Translations under genes and position numbers: made by a program | Part shown: piece after piece, positions 1 through 12,126 of the stretch | Numbering within the stretch: position 1 is the stretch's first letter | Layout: each line of letters begins with the position of its first letter | The notes under the pieces: generated by a model | The model's database searches: none | What the model saw: only the letters and a program-made list of their open reading frames with translations | Told to the model about the DNA's origin: nothing | Origin: Amphimedon queenslandica | Taxonomy: Eukaryota > Porifera > Demospongiae > Haplosclerida > Niphatidae | Assembly (NCBI RefSeq): GCF_000090795.2 | Contig: NW_003546298.1 | Location: 278,937 to 342,936, forward strand | Direction of reading: 5' to 3' | Length of the DNA stretch: 64,000 nucleotides

Positions 1-1190
1 GACAAGACTAATAGACATTTAAAATTCCACTGTGTCTATGCTATGGCAGACAATTTTCTTTGAAATGCAACATGACTTGGTTTCTTGATGGCCAATACAA
101 GAATGCCTTAATTAATTGGGCTACAAAAAGACAGCAAAAAGGCAATAATGGTGGTAAAGGAGTATTGCCAGCCTGTTCTGTAACATGCAGAGCAGTTTCT
201 CTTCTTCCCTGGTCACGCATTTCTGCCAGCCATTGCAAAACAAACAACTTACACTTACTTCTGGTGCTAATTAACTGTTGTAATATGTGGAAAAATTAAA
301 GAGGCATTGCCTTTGATATACCCATGAAGTACACTGTAAAACAATGTAATATTTGGTGGTACAACTTGATAATAAGGGGATTTAAAAAATTGCTGCTACA
401 ATGAAATCAAAATTTTGACTAAGACATATAATAGTAATTCTATGAAAACTTATATGATGCGCTAACAATGTCATATTAGTTTGAACTGCGCAATAATAAT
501 TAATACAAGCAAGACCTTGCTTATATAAAAAGGGCCAGTTAGATAAACACATTATGTTAGAGTTTGTATGTAAGTACAAGTGCAAAATACATGCAGAGTT
601 ACCAACATACAGAAGTGATAACAAGATAACATTAATTTCTACGTTTGATTTTAACTGCAATATGCCAGCTTGAAGGTCTGAAGAGAAATTTTTCTGAAAA
701 ATGAACTAAAACACATTAATGCAAAGGAACTTCAAACCTGATGAAATGTGAAAAGACTAACAGGAGGAAACTGTACATTACCATGTTCAGAAAATGACAA
801 TACTACAATATCTAGAGAACAAATTATTTGTCCATGCAATCATAGATGAAAAAAGTATAAATACACACACCTTTAATCACTCGGAGAAGTCCTGCAGTAA
901 GATAAGAGAAGAGTTTTCGATCTTTTAGGAACAATAACTACAGTACAAGGAAATACATATAATATTGATGCAAGTGTCATGTGTAATGTCATGCAAAATC
1001 TTTAGTACTTGTGTGCAATCAATGCATATGCTTTAAAACTAAAACACAAAATGCAATAATAATTTTGGAATGCTTACGTACACATGACTACATCACAGGC
1101 ACATCCTGAACTTGCTCTCACATGGTTATACACACATGCTACTTTATAGTGCATTTATTTTATGGTAATTTAAACCCTGTTTAAATAAGG
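1..1190. other. AT-rich stretch without a recognisable gene
   Basis: I see only short ORFs with no recognisable motif, no convincing exon and no clear inverted repeats. It is ordinary AT-rich non-coding DNA as far as I can tell. Confidence 0.5.
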
Positions 1191-1769
1191 CTAACGGGGA
1201 AGGATGGGCTTGGGCTGCGCATGCATAGTATTGCTGTATCAGGCTGGAGGGTTGCTAGGATCATCTTGTCTTCTGTCATATCCAATTTATTCTTTACCTG
1301 AAGTGGAAGCAGTGTTCTTGTCTCGGTGGTCGTTTCTGAAGCTGCTGCGATGACGACAAGTAAGAATCTGCCGCCGTTCTCTGAAGAACAGTTGCGCTAC
1401 TTGACTTACTTGGTGGGATGCGAACCGAGAGGTAGGTCGAGGTTACTGAGAGCCCACAGGACTAGGAGTGTCTTCCAAGGTGCTGGGCGCTGACGCCGAG
1501 AGGCAACCCGTCCTGAGGGTGAGTTAGTACAGAAATTATAGTTCATGTTGACTGTAAGCTAGCATGTGAAAAAGCTGAAGGTGTGGCGCGGGTGGGCCCG
1601 CCAGCCTGAGGCTTTCCCCTCTGGTGTCTCCCGTGTTGTTAGCTTGCTTAGTTACAAATGTAGTCTGGCTTTGCTGGCCCTCCCCCCACCTTTTATGGCT
1701 GGCACATTTGTGAGAGGATGGGGTGCATTGTTTGCTCGCTGGCCTAATGCACACATCAGCAATCACCTA

Positions 1770-1995
1770 ATTACCACTGGCAGGCTCTATGCAATTATTT
1801 TATTTTATGTTTATTTATTTATTCAGCAGTTACTTGATTACCACTGGCTGGCTCTACACAATTTCCAATTTTATTTTGTTTTATGTTGATTTATTCATTC
1901 AGCAGTGACCCCATTACTGCTGGCTGGCTCTATGCAATTTCCAACTTTATTTGATATTATTTTGTTAATTTATTTATTCAGCATTTACCCGATTA
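1770..1995 (+). repeat. Imperfect tandem repeat, about 70 bp unit, three copies
   Basis: The phrase ggctctatgcaatt or a close variant recurs at about 1783, 1850 and 1925. Each copy is followed by a T-rich run and then ttcagca(g). It lies in the leader of the DIRS-like element, upstream of gag. Confidence 0.75.
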
Positions 1996-2049
1996 CCTTA
2001 TGTGCTTTGGGGACAATGCCACACCCAATCTCTCTTACCCATGCACACA

Positions 2050-2960
2050 CCTTTTAAGGTCAACCCCCAGCTGTGGGGGCATCGTTTGCAGGGCTTACTT
2101 TACAACCCCCTCCCGGTGTCGGTCCAGATATCCCCGGCTATTCCACGCCTTGTGGTTCCACAGAAGGTGGTCTTAAAGGGCCAGTTCGTTGACATGGCAG
2201 AACTCCTTCCCAATTATTGGAGGTGGGAGGAGTCACAGCTTCCAGGCTCTAATATACGCTCCCCCCTTGGCACCCTCCCATCACTGACATCACCATCTGG
2301 GTGGAGTATTTTACACTCATGGCAGGTGTAATCTGCTCCCGCTATCCTGAGAAGGCCATCCAGTTGTTCTAGTATCTTAGGACGATGGTCAGAGTGAGCA
2401 AGAAGTTTGAGGGGAACTCCTGGGTATCCTGTGATCCTGCTTTTCACCGACTAGCAGCAAACTCGTTGCTCCTTCGATTGGGGGGGGGGGTAATCGAGCC
2501 AAATGAAGCCTTTACCGGGAGGGCCTGCATTAAGGCCTGCTGTGCCCACTGCCTAAAGGACTCTCACCCAACAAAGTTATGCCCATTGCTTCCAACGTAA
2601 AAATGGTCCCACCCTCCTCGCCGAGATGCACCGCCTGCCTCAGGAGTCCCATTGTGCGGCCTGCTCAACAGTCTGAATGGGAACTCCTGCAGGTTCCAGG
2701 ATTGCCAGTTTGCCCACATATGCTCCCTTTGCCGTAAAGGTGGTCACCCAGCTTCAGCCTGCCATCAGCGACGTAGGCAGGGAGCTCCACAGTCTCCAAA
2801 AGCTGCAAGCTCTTGGCCGGCCACACTAATTGTTACTTGCCGGCTACTCATTAACTGCTGGCCCCATTGTATTATTGTTCATGTAGCATGTTTTTTGCAT
2901 CCATTATCATTGATTCTTTGCTTTTGCTCATTATTTAAGTTAATAAATTTAATTGAAGAG
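2050..2960 (+). pseudogene. gag-like ORF of the DIRS-like element, with zinc knuckles
   Basis: This is the capsid-type ORF that precedes RT in DIRS-like elements. Pieces in different frames resemble the gag-like proteins common in cnidarian and sponge genomes: a proline-rich start followed by VDMAELLPNYW (near 2190), then FEGNSWVSCDPAFHR (near 2410). Two Cys-rich clusters follow, one with CAHCLKDSH then C near 2550 and one with CQFAHICSLCRKGGHPASAC near 2700. The second resembles a retroviral-type knuckle that would bind element RNA. Stops at 2329-2331 and 2598-2600 and frame changes break it. A run of ten or more G near 2481 is a likely indel site. Confidence 0.75.
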
Positions 2961-3119
2961 AGTGTATGGTTGATTGCATGTGCGATGTGCCTGTGATCAC
3001 AGTGTCCATGTCTCCTAGGCTCGCACAGTGTCATGGAGGATCTCCTGGGAATTGACAGTTACTGAGAAGGGAGTCAAGGAGTACCAGTGGAGTTATCTGG
3101 TCCCAGTTACTAAGCTCTT

Positions 3120-4060
3120 AAACCCTTCCTCCCAGCTTGGCGTCAGTACTTGCAGGTGATGCCTGACAAGTGGCCGGCAAGGTATGTGCTCCACGGGATT
3201 AATGAGGACTTTAGAATTGGGTTTAACCGAGCATGTACCCTTGAGCCAGTGACCAGGAATCTCTCCCTTGCCTATGAGCACCTGGAGGTGGTGTCGGAGT
3301 ACCCAGACAAGGAGCTACAGGACGGTCAACTAGTCCAGCTGGCTGCACCAGTGCTCTTGGGTGGGACTAGGGTCCAGGTTAGCCGTATTGGTGTGGTCCC
3401 AAGGACAACACAGCGGGAAGATGGCTCTTGATCACTGACCTCTCCTTCCTGGAGGGGCATCTGTGAATGATGGGATCAATTCTGATTTATGTTCCATGTG
3501 CTATACTTCTGTTGACTGTCTCATAGAGGTGCCTTTGGGCAGGGAGCCTTGATGGCTAAGATTGACATAAAGTCAGCTTATCGGCTGCTGGCTATCCATC
3601 CACAGGATAGACACCTGTTGGGCTGCTGATGGCAGGGGTCCCTCCTGGTAGACTGTGCCCTCTCCTTTGGGCTCTGCTCAGTGCCGAAGCCCCTTTGGGC
3701 TCTGCTCAGTGCCGAAGCCCCTTTGGGCTCTGCTCAGTGCCAAAGATCTTTAATGCAGTCGCTGATGCGATTGATTGGTGCTGCCGGCATGAGGGTGTCT
3801 CCTTTATTGACCATTACTTGGATGATTACATTACAGTTGGCCCCACTGGATCTGACCAGTGTGCTACCAATCTGGCAATAATAAGAAGAGTCGCAGCCCG
3901 GCTTGGTGTCCCCTTGGCCGAGGAAAAATGTGCCAGTCCCTCCACCTGTCTTGTTTTTCTTAGCTTTGAAGTGGACTCTGTGAAAGGGGAGCTCTGCATT
4001 TGGCAGGAGAAGGTGGAGAGGATCCATGATAACCTGGTAGAGTGGGCTGGCAGATAGTGG
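3120..4060 (+). pseudogene. Reverse transcriptase of the DIRS-like element, frameshifted
   Basis: The ORF at 3150-3431 has the DIRS pre-RT signature (LHGINEDFRIGF). RT motif A follows near 3555 (AKIDIKSAYRLLAIHP), the FGLCSVPKIF block near 3720 and the catalytic motif YLDDYI near 3820, with both aspartates present. The enzyme would copy the element RNA into DNA. The frame is broken by stops after motif A and by a triplicated 28 bp segment at 3664-3744. Confidence 0.85.
3664..3744 (+). repeat. 28 bp unit repeated three times inside RT
   Basis: The string tttgggctctgctcagtgcc recurs at 3666, 3694 and 3722, an exact 28 bp spacing. The unit encodes the conserved FGLCSVP block of RT. Because 28 is not a multiple of three, and two extra units add 56 bases, the expansion changes the reading frame in the middle of the polymerase. 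Confidence 0.95.
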
Positions 4061-4075
4061 TGCTGGCGGCGGGAG

Positions 4076-4744
4076 TTGGAGTCCCTGGTTGGCACTCTTC
4101 AGAGTGCGACAAAAGTCATTCCACCAGGCAGGGCCTTTCTACGCCGACTCTCAGGCTACCTTAAGTGTGGCCGCTGCCCATGGCATCACATCAGGTTGAA
4201 CCGGGGCTTTAAGGCAGACTTGCAGTGGTGGCAGTTTTTGATGCACAATTGGAACGGGGTTGTATTTCTCCAACCCCTTTGGGAGACAGTCATCAGATGC
4301 CTCTGGCTCCAGGGGCTGTGGGGCACACACTAGTCCCTGGTGGTTTCAGCTCCTTTGGCCTGCCTCAATGTATCAGGCAGATGTTGCAGTGAAGGAACTG
4401 ATTCCGATCATCCTGGCTATTGTAATCTGGGCCCTTTCTTTAGGGAGGGACATTTTCTCTGTTACTGTGACAACCAGGCAGTGGTGGCTGTTGTCAACTC
4501 AAGGGATATACGTCATCCACACCTGCTGTGTTGTCTATTTCTGTTCGAGGCCCGTCTGCAGCTGCAGATCTCGGCCACTTATATTGTGGGGAGGGATAAT
4601 GTACTTGCTGATGACCTGTCCCATAACAAACTCTCCTCTTTCTTTACACAGGCACCCAAGATGATGCCACACCCATCACGACTCCCCCTTATGGCTCAGG
4701 ACCTCCTGTTCAATCCCAATTGGACTGGGCTTCCGGGAGCTTGA
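4076..4744 (+). pseudogene. RNase H domain of the DIRS-like element
   Basis: Two overlapping frames carry the parts of a retroelement RNase H. The first (4260-4664) has VKELIPIILAIVIWA. The second (4340-4744) has CYCDNQAVVAVVNS and then YIVGRDNVLADDLSHN, the usual DNxAVV and ADxLSR blocks. The domain would degrade template RNA in the RNA:DNA hybrid. At least one frameshift lies between the two halves. It is followed within about 50 bp by the recombinase. Confidence 0.8.
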
Positions 4745-4779
4745 TGGAGCTGTACAACATTATTGTTCCCTAGGAATTG

Positions 4780-5722
4780 CCTCTTCAACTCATAAAACGT
4801 ATAAATCAGCTGTCCATCGTTTCAACACCTTCTGCACCAGGTATGAGATAGCAGTCCCTTTTCGCTATCGGAGCATCCCCTCTGCTACTTTGTTTCATTT
4901 CTCGCTTTTGAGGGCCTGGCCCCCTCCTCGATTCGGTCCTATCTGGCAGCACTCCGCCATGCTCAGGTGCTAAGGGGTTTTCCCGAACTTCGAGAGACTT
5001 TATCTCTGCCTCGCCTGAGACTCGTCCTGAACGGTGTGGGCAGGAGCCAGGTCTTGGACCAACGCCCTACCTCCAAACCGAAGCTGCCTATTACTGGGGA
5101 CGTATTGGCTCGCCTATTCTCCTTGCTCTCCAACACCTTCACTTATTTGAGCGGACCCTGTTGTGGCCAGTCTGCAGCATGGCTTTCTTTGGGTTTTTTC
5201 GGCTGGGGAAACTTTTGGCCCCTTCTGTTAGAGGATATGTCTCGGCCAGCCATCTATCATGGGCAGATGTTTGTGTCGATAATATATCAGCTCCTTCCCT
5301 GCTGCGTGTCAGACTGAGAGTATTTAAATGCGACCAGAGTGGCGGGGGTTAATGTTTTCCTGGGCAGAGTCAACTCCCCTGTGGCAGCTGTGCTGTCCTA
5401 TATGGCCCTGCAGGGATCCCAGGAGGGACCTTCTTTCCTGGCTGCTGATGGTTTCCTATTCACAAAGTCTGTGCTTGTTGCTACCCTTTGGGAGCTCCTG
5501 CTCACTTGCGGGCTAGACCCGTCTTCCTACTCCGGGCATAGTTTTCAAATTAGGGTGGCCAACATGGCTGCTGTAGCTGGTGTGGAAGACTCCACCATCA
5601 AATCAATGGGTCAATGGTCGAGCAATGCTTTCCAGGTCTATCTCAGAACCCCAAGGTCAGAGCTGGCCACTGTCTCAGCAAGACACATTTCTGGTATCTT
5701 GGGCCAGAGTGGACTTAGTTGA
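4780..5722 (+). pseudogene. Tyrosine recombinase of the DIRS-like element, inactive
   Basis: Segments in three frames make up the core-binding and catalytic domains: LRLVLNGVGRSQ (near 5015), PITGDVLARLF (near 5090), FFGFFRLGKL (near 5190, first catalytic Arg), then a block at 5339-5722 with YSGHSFQIRVANMAAVAGVED, GQWSSNAFQVYLR and RHISGILG. The enzyme would insert a circular DNA form by strand exchange through a phosphotyrosine. The tyrosine of VYLR is present. The HxxR position reads GHSFQ, so the second catalytic arginine is Gln, which together with frameshifts indicates inactivity. Confidence 0.85.
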
Positions 5723-6198
5723 GTGTTGGCTAAATTGGGGTGTGAGAATCAGTGGGTGAACTGGGACTTACTTTAGTTGTTTTGTGTTTAACGATTGTTG
5801 ATCCAATGTGAAGTATGTCCCACTTCTGGGTTATGGGCGAGTCCCTTGGGTGGTCCAACCACCCATCATTGTTCACCCATGATTAACTGGGGTGGGTCTC
5901 ATTTATAGTGTTTTCACTTCTAGGTGTACCTAGGGGAGGGGAAGGGGTTTCCTCTCTCTACTGCTTATTAGGAACGGTAGTTATGATGATAAATCCTGAT
6001 GATAGTGAACAGAATATTCCACAGAAATTAACAATTCAGTTACAATTTAATAAAATAATGATATTGTGATAGTCATAATTATAAGGCATAGTATTAGTGA
6101 GCCAGCCTCTAGCTTTATGTGGCACTTGTTAGTCCTGACCTAAGTTAACTCAAATTACACCTCTTAGCAAATAAGAGACAACAAATTATCAACTTACT

Positions 6199-6382
6199 AT
6201 ATACAGGGATATTTTGGAGAGATTAAAATTTGGCAAAATGCAAAATTTTGGTGATTGGCAAATTTGTCGCCACGTGCCTTTGAGGACACGTATGGTGGCT
6301 CAAAATGGCTGATTTTATTTTGGCGAATGGCTATTGAAACACCAAATTCAATTAACTCCGAAATTTCCTGCTATACGGTATA
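6199..6382. mobile_element. Short TIR element (MITE-like)
   Basis: The left end (tatatacagggatattttgg) and the right end (tttcctgctatacggtata) are imperfect inverted copies. The same terminal theme, a pyrimidine-rich tttcctgctata, recurs in elements near 48129-48475 and 51190-51402, so this belongs to a window-wide family. No ORF. Confidence 0.6.
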
Positions 6383-7286
6383 ACAGCAACTAGAAAACCC
6401 AAAGCTATCTGCAATTCGAGATAGTCAGCTACACTAGAAGGAATATGGACTATGGCACATGTACGTACAGCCATACCAAATATTCATTTCAGAAAGATTT
6501 TAAAAAGAAGTACTATTGAGGACATTGCCGCATTGTCACAGGCAGAGTAATAAACACATTTAAAGGTGGGTTGATCAATAAAAACAACAATGTATGATTG
6601 ACTAATTAATTGATAAGAATATTCAATTGACTATACCATTATTTGACAGAAAAATTGGTGGTGAAGCTCTGATTGACAGAACACCTTGCAAGAGGGGTGT
6701 CCATCAGCTGTTAAAGTATTAGATATAGTGCTGCAACAATAAATTTTTAATTATTTCAATTATTGCAACACTATTTTTGACAATATTTTGCAATACTATT
6801 ATTTTTTAATATTGATATATCGATATTAAATATTGCACATGCACAAAATCATATATAGTCTACCATGTGGTCAATAATAAAATGTGGTGTTGCTGTTACA
6901 ACCTCAGCTACAACAATCATTGTACCTAATCTGTCTAATAAAAGTGAGGTTTGGCAGCATCTTGGATTTCCCGGGTCTACAAAGAACACTATTTATTCCA
7001 AGAATTGTGTGATTTGTTCTCTTTGCTTTAAATAGATGCTGTACAAGAATAACACCACAAATCGATATTCTCATTTTGAACACCATCAAATAAAGGAGTA
7101 TAGGAAGCTATGTAAAGACAATGCTACTGGTTTTAAGTCACAACAAACTATAATTTATGAGAGCATGGACACATGTACTCCTATTTTATTGATAAAAATT
7201 AGACTTTGAGAAGTATACTTTTAGCTACAGTGGCACTTTACAGACCATACTGGAGATGATATAAGTGATACTTTGAGTGAGCTAAC

Positions 7287-7334
7287 AGTCTCGGGGCCAG
7301 CCCCTTCCTAACGGAAGGGGCTGGCCCAGAGACT
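7287..7334. repeat. Short GC-rich perfect-stem palindrome
   Basis: agtctcggggccagcccctt pairs with the inverted copy ending at 7334 around a few-base loop, inside otherwise AT-rich DNA. It could form a hairpin. No terminator or gene context is evident. Confidence 0.8.
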
Positions 7335-7448
7335 AGCGAGCTAATGCATTAGTAGAATATTGCAGATAAGTTGTGCCAAGCACTAGAGACAAAACAAGTA
7401 TATGTAACATTACTAAAGCCATGTGTAATCTCAACTTACTGAACGTAC

Positions 7449-8410
7449 CTGCATCGGGCATAGACTTCAGCTGTCTGTTCTGAAATCTTTTAATCTACCA
7501 ATTATCGCTAAGATGCTTGCCACATTTCTTAAAATTATTGGTCATTTTCACAGATCTGAGATAGTTATGCATAATCTATGGAAAACAGAAGCAACTTGGA
7601 GCACCCATGCACAAGCGTATTAATGACTGCACAGAAGGATGGAGTGCTTACTCTATGGTACAGCATTTCATTGAGCAGCAAGTTGCCAGCAACAGCCTAT
7701 ATGTGCTCTGTTCCTAGAAGATCATGATACCAGATAGTTCGTGCTATCTGACTCAGAATTATCTGCTGCTGAAGGAATTGTGGCTATACTTTAAGTATTT
7801 CACAAAGCCACAGAAATGGGGAAAAGTTTGCTGTAGTATTTATAGCCCAGCAATTTCTTCAAAAGCTGCTCTACAATACCTTAGCTGACAATTATACAGA
7901 TAAACCTATTGTAAAAAAATTAAGGCAGCCATTAAAGACGATTTAAAGTCAACCCCTGGACAATTATAATATCAATCATGTGAAGGAGAATATAACAACA
8001 GAACTCTCTAAGCTCATAGAAAATCAGAATGCATTAGTTGCACTGGAGGATTCTTTACACAACTCTCAACTACTCAATCTCCACCTATTAAAAAGTTTAA
8101 GCTCTCTTCATTTTTTGAAGATGTAGTTGGAAAATCTAATGACTCAAGTCAACTGTCTTCGACTGATATGCAGCACATGTAGCAAGAGATGAAATCAGGG
8201 AGTATGATGCAGAGGAAGCTTTAGGTTTGGATCAAGAACCATTTAAGTAGTGGCAAACAAGAGAGTCTCACAGCTAGTTAAAAAACATTCTGTATTACAT
8301 TTACAGCATCTAGTGTTCCTAGTGAAAGACTGTTCAGTGCAGCTGGAAATCTTATCAGTGAAAAGAGATCTTCTCATTCACAAGAAAATGTTGACATTTT
8401 GTTATTTTAA
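7449..8410 (+). pseudogene. hAT-superfamily transposase remnant
   Basis: The pieces follow the order of a hAT transposase. CIGHRLQLSVLKSFNLP (7449) corresponds to the conserved C..H.LQL block, then come KMLATFLKIIGHF, a TEGWSAYSM block resembling the usual RWNST motif, DEIREYDAEEALGL, and finally the C-terminal dimerisation motif VPSERLFSAAGNLISEKR followed by QENVDILLF and a stop at 8410. Many stops and frameshifts intervene. A possible left end of the same element (tagtgctgcaacaataaa) lies near 6728. Confidence 0.8.
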
Positions 8411-8545
8411 ATGAAAATATTTTGTAAAACACTCCAACATAAAATACTTTGTACTTGTTTATCGAACCTGTCTCTCATTTCCCATAACCATTCTAAAACA
8501 TTAATTTTCCCGTCGTTAGTCGAGAAATAACTCAATAATACTGCA

Positions 8546-9096
8546 ATACCGTAGGTCGGGATATATTGGCGGCTGCTTATTTTCGTGATAATAAAAACTA
8601 ATAAAAAGGTTCAATTAAATACCATGGAAACCAATCGATTGTTGCTATGACAATAAGACCACGTGTTTATACAATTACAGTGTTCAGCAGCTAATTATCT
8701 ATTCTTTAGCAGCTTTAGTGGGAGCCATCCAGTTCTCCATCCACTATCTTCTTGTATGGACCACTACCTTCGAGCTCTTTGCTGGAAATCCTTGCCGCTC
8801 CACTTGCTGGTGATAATTAACCACGCCCAAGTCAATAAATGGGTGGAGAGTCCCAAGAATTGGCCAAGATATGGCGAGGCAAAGTGAAGAGAGTAGCTCT
8901 GGTTGAAACAGCTCCAAAGAGACCAAGGATTATTAACAGCAAGAAGAGCAACAACCCAAGAACACTGCAACAAAGTCCTTTGCTATTAATATCGCGGAGT
9001 TTTCAATTAAAATTGCATTTGGTAGTCATGGTGATTGCTGAGTGCGGGAAAAATCGCGAAAATAAGCAGCCGCGAATATATCCCGACCTACGGTAT
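8546..9096. mobile_element. TIR element with about 45 bp inverted ends
   Basis: The left end (ataccgtaggtcgggatata) has its inverted copy at 9077-9096, and the similarity continues through gcggctgcttattttcg on both sides. The element is about 550 bp, sits at a TA-rich site and carries only short ORFs (for example 8839-9123, no recognisable domain). It is probably a non-autonomous DNA transposon. Confidence 0.85.
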
Positions 9097-9214
9097 ATTA
9101 TAATGCAAAATCCATTATTGTGACATTGTTTCAGCACTAATTAGATAAGCTAATAAGACATTCTTTGGGAATAGACTAGATACCAAGGAGTTGTGATAAA
9201 TCTACTTTAATCTC

Positions 9215-9480
9215 TTCCAGTCCTTAGTGGTGCTCAACAAAGTAGTCTCATTGGCCCCTTTCCTTTTTAAAGCTATATACATGTAGATGATCTTCCTTAA
9301 TTTAATATAGCCTATTGTGAGTTCTACTTTTTGCTGATGACTCTAAGAGCCCAAATAAAGTGTCTTCGTAGTCAAATTTTCAACATTTGCAGGAGTGTCT
9401 TAATTCAGCTTATTCCTGGAGCACTGACAAGAAGTTGATCACACAGAAAATTCTTCCATATCAGAATGGAAGTGGTGGCT
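9215..9480 (+). pseudogene. LINE-type reverse transcriptase fragment
   Basis: Near 9218 SGAQQSSLIGPFLF matches the SGVPQGSxLGPLLF motif of non-LTR retrotransposon RTs. About 90 bp later LLFADDSK carries the FADD catalytic motif, followed by NSAYSWSTDKKL, similar to the usual LxxWxxxxxL segment. It is a short frameshifted scrap with no endonuclease region nearby. Confidence 0.65.
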
Positions 9481-9544
9481 AATTTGCATGTTTCAAGTCA
9501 CCATACCTTCAAAAATTCTTCAAACTAATTAAAAAGTAAAATGT

Positions 9545-9768
9545 ACTCTATACGTGGAAATTTTTGAGGGGATAAATTTTTGCAAATGATGAATTTGCAG
9601 GATTTTGCGAGGTCAAATTTTCGTGCATTATTTTGAAGTGTCACCATTTTATAATAATGTGGAGAGCTAAAATTAATTTTTGCATGCTTTAATTTAATTC
9701 ACAAATGACTCCCGTTTTGCGAAATTCACAAAAATTTACCCTCTCAAAAATTTCCATGTATCGGGTAT
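9545..9768. mobile_element. Short TIR element (MITE-like)
   Basis: The left end (tacgtggaaatttttgaggg) and right end (ctcaaaaatttccatgta) are inverted copies, with AT-rich internal sequence containing further partial inverted repeats. Non-coding. Confidence 0.7.
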
Positions 9769-10329
9769 GTGGCATGATCGAGACACATATTGCACTATAA
9801 ATTTATTTCTATAAAATTATAGAGTTAAAAATTTAGAGGCAGAGTGTACAAAAGTCATACATAAAGAATTGTGGATGCATAATGCTAACATAAATATAAA
9901 ACCCTACAAATAAAAAGATAAAGTAGCTGGTCCAATTCCACATACACCTCTTTTAGGTTGGGAATTAATTGATAATGATTTAAATGAAAGTTGTTATAAA
10001 ATACTAATAGTCACTTATGATAAACTTGTCGATTAAAAGTGATTGTGATCATACACTTAATGGAATTATATTCTTACATGTAGTTTGAAAATATTAGTGC
10101 TGGGAAAAAGTTCTTGCATGAGTATATCACTCGACAGGAAAAATTTCATTCAAAGGTTTGCATAACTAGTACTAATACAGACCATACCCTCAAACTACTG
10201 AAGCACATGTCATTTTTGAAAATTGGCCATTTTTGTTCTGATGGTTTCTCCCTCACCCTCTACCAGTTCCAAGTCAGATGTATGGCCAGATTTGGAGAAG
10301 AAAGATACTAAAAGTGTGAAATGTAAGCA

Positions 10330-11846
10330 GTGTTCCAATGTCTAAGCCTACATCCCAATGTCCATGCCTATCACAGAGGAACGAGCAACTAAGGGAACAT
10401 TTTTTGGCCAAACATGTTGTTGCTTACTGTCCTACAACTCCTAGAAGCATGATCAGGAGAATGAATACAAGAGATGCATATTCTAGGCCTAGAAATTGTC
10501 CTAAGTACAAAAAAGAAATCACAAAAGGAATAATAGATATGATCATGCTTGACAGTTGTCTGTTGAAGGTATAGGGTTCTGTGGCTTACATGTACTTGAG
10601 TGCCTAGAATTGGGATACAAAATAACAAGTCATAAAGACTTCACTCAAGTAATTGGAAGACAGCATTAGCTGAAAAAGGGAAACTTCTGCTCTTTTAGGT
10701 AAAGCACAAAGGATTGCTCTAACCACCAATATTTGGACAAGTAGTACCACAAAATGATATACAACTGTACCTTATCATTTCATATCATAATGGGAGAAAT
10801 TTTCATTTGTTGTATCTATGTGTGCATTTTCTAAACACCATACTGGTTTAAAAAGCTCATTGATATAGCAGGCAGATATAACATTAAAGATAAGGTATCA
10901 GTTGTCATTTATAACTTAGCTGCCAACATGGAGCTGTGTCTTTCAATTCTAGAAAAAGAAGAAGGCTAGTCGAGGGTATACTGTTCAACTCACTGCCTTC
11001 AACTTTGTTTAAAAGCAGGATTTGAAGTGAGAGCTATAGGCAACTTACTGACAGCTTCCCGAAAATTAGTGGGCCATTTTTAAAATAATGGCCGCAACAA
11101 AGGGTTTTCTGCAAAAAAGTACACTAATGAATCAACCCTACACCTAAAGGTTGTTCAAAAAGTTTCTATGAGGTGGCACTATTCCTATTACATACTATAG
11201 CCTACAGCACTTAAAAAAGCTTAGGTGGCCATGGTTATCACAGCTGCATTTTTGGATGAAAGTATTAATAAATGATCCAATAGATAGCAAGGTCTAAATA
11301 AACAAGAGCAGTGCATCCTAGCTCAAGATCTTGTTGATATACATGGTCCCTTGGAAGTTGCCACTACTTACTTGGAAGTGAGAATAATGTTTCTGTTTCA
11401 GCTATTCCACCTATTTCATATGGTCTAACAGATAGCATTAAGCCACTACAAAACAATAATGCTGCAATTAAGCAGTTTAAATGAGAAGTGGAGATTCAAA
11501 TCAATGCAAGAAGAGAGTTTTGTTCGGCCCTGAGGAGCTTGTCACTGTCAGTCCTGAAGCAGAATTTAAACAATAGTTGTCCTAGCTAGAGATGATGATC
11601 TCTTGTGTGGTGGAAAGATCACTGTTAAACTTTTCAACGTGTGAACCTATTAGCAACATAATATCTCAGTATTCCACCAACTTCAACATCTTTAGAGCGG
11701 ACATTTTCAAAGGCATGGCTTACAGTATTGAAATTGCAATTAAGCTTGAAGTTGATGCCCTTGTCTTCTTAAATAAAATTGGGCTAAACTGTAAATTGTT
11801 ATGTAGGTTTAACACCGACGAGGAGGTGGTAAACCTAAATAAATAA
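10330..11846 (+). pseudogene. Second hAT-superfamily transposase remnant (ZBED-like)
   Basis: The fragments in order are KGIIDMIMLDS (near 10525), RIALTTNIWTS (near 10713, the conserved ..T.D.WTS block with D changed to N), CLQLCLKAGFEVRAIGNLL (near 11000), ASRKLVGHF and a MRWHYSYY block (near 11170), and the C-terminal dimerisation tail ending LEVDALVFLNK (near 11750-11780). These are recognisable hAT landmarks, but frames change repeatedly and many stops intervene. Its sequence is distinct enough from the 7449-8410 copy to be a separate insertion. Confidence 0.75.
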
Positions 11847-12126
11847 CGAATGCAATCATAAGCCATGTGACCATATCTGGTCTGGCCCGTACCATGCGGC
11901 AAGTACACAATACATTTGTGTAATCTGAGGGTGCCTCCAGCTGAGCCCCTCCTGAGCCTATTGCATTACCATAGATAATATCTATGGCGTTACAAAGCTG
12001 CATTGTGCCTTCCTACCTGTACTATAAACACATGCTTATAGGACCCGTTATCCAGATCATCAATAATTTGAGACGGCGGAAGGAGGTTTAGCAGATGAGA
12101 TAAGGTATGACCTGACTGAGCAAGAC

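Larger units (their letters stand above)
1195..5990 (+). mobile_element. DIRS-like tyrosine-recombinase retrotransposon, degenerate
   Basis: The order gag with zinc knuckles (2050-2960), reverse transcriptase (3120-4060), RNase H (4080-4744) and tyrosine recombinase (4780-5722) is that of DIRS-type retrotransposons, which integrate with a tyrosine recombinase rather than a DDE integrase. The block is GC-richer than its surroundings. Frameshifts and stops in every module show it is dead. I could not find the inverted terminal repeats or the internal complementary region typical of DIRS1, so both outer limits are guesses. The 5' part (1200-2000) has a short ORF starting near 1349 and a tandem repeat. 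Confidence 0.8.
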
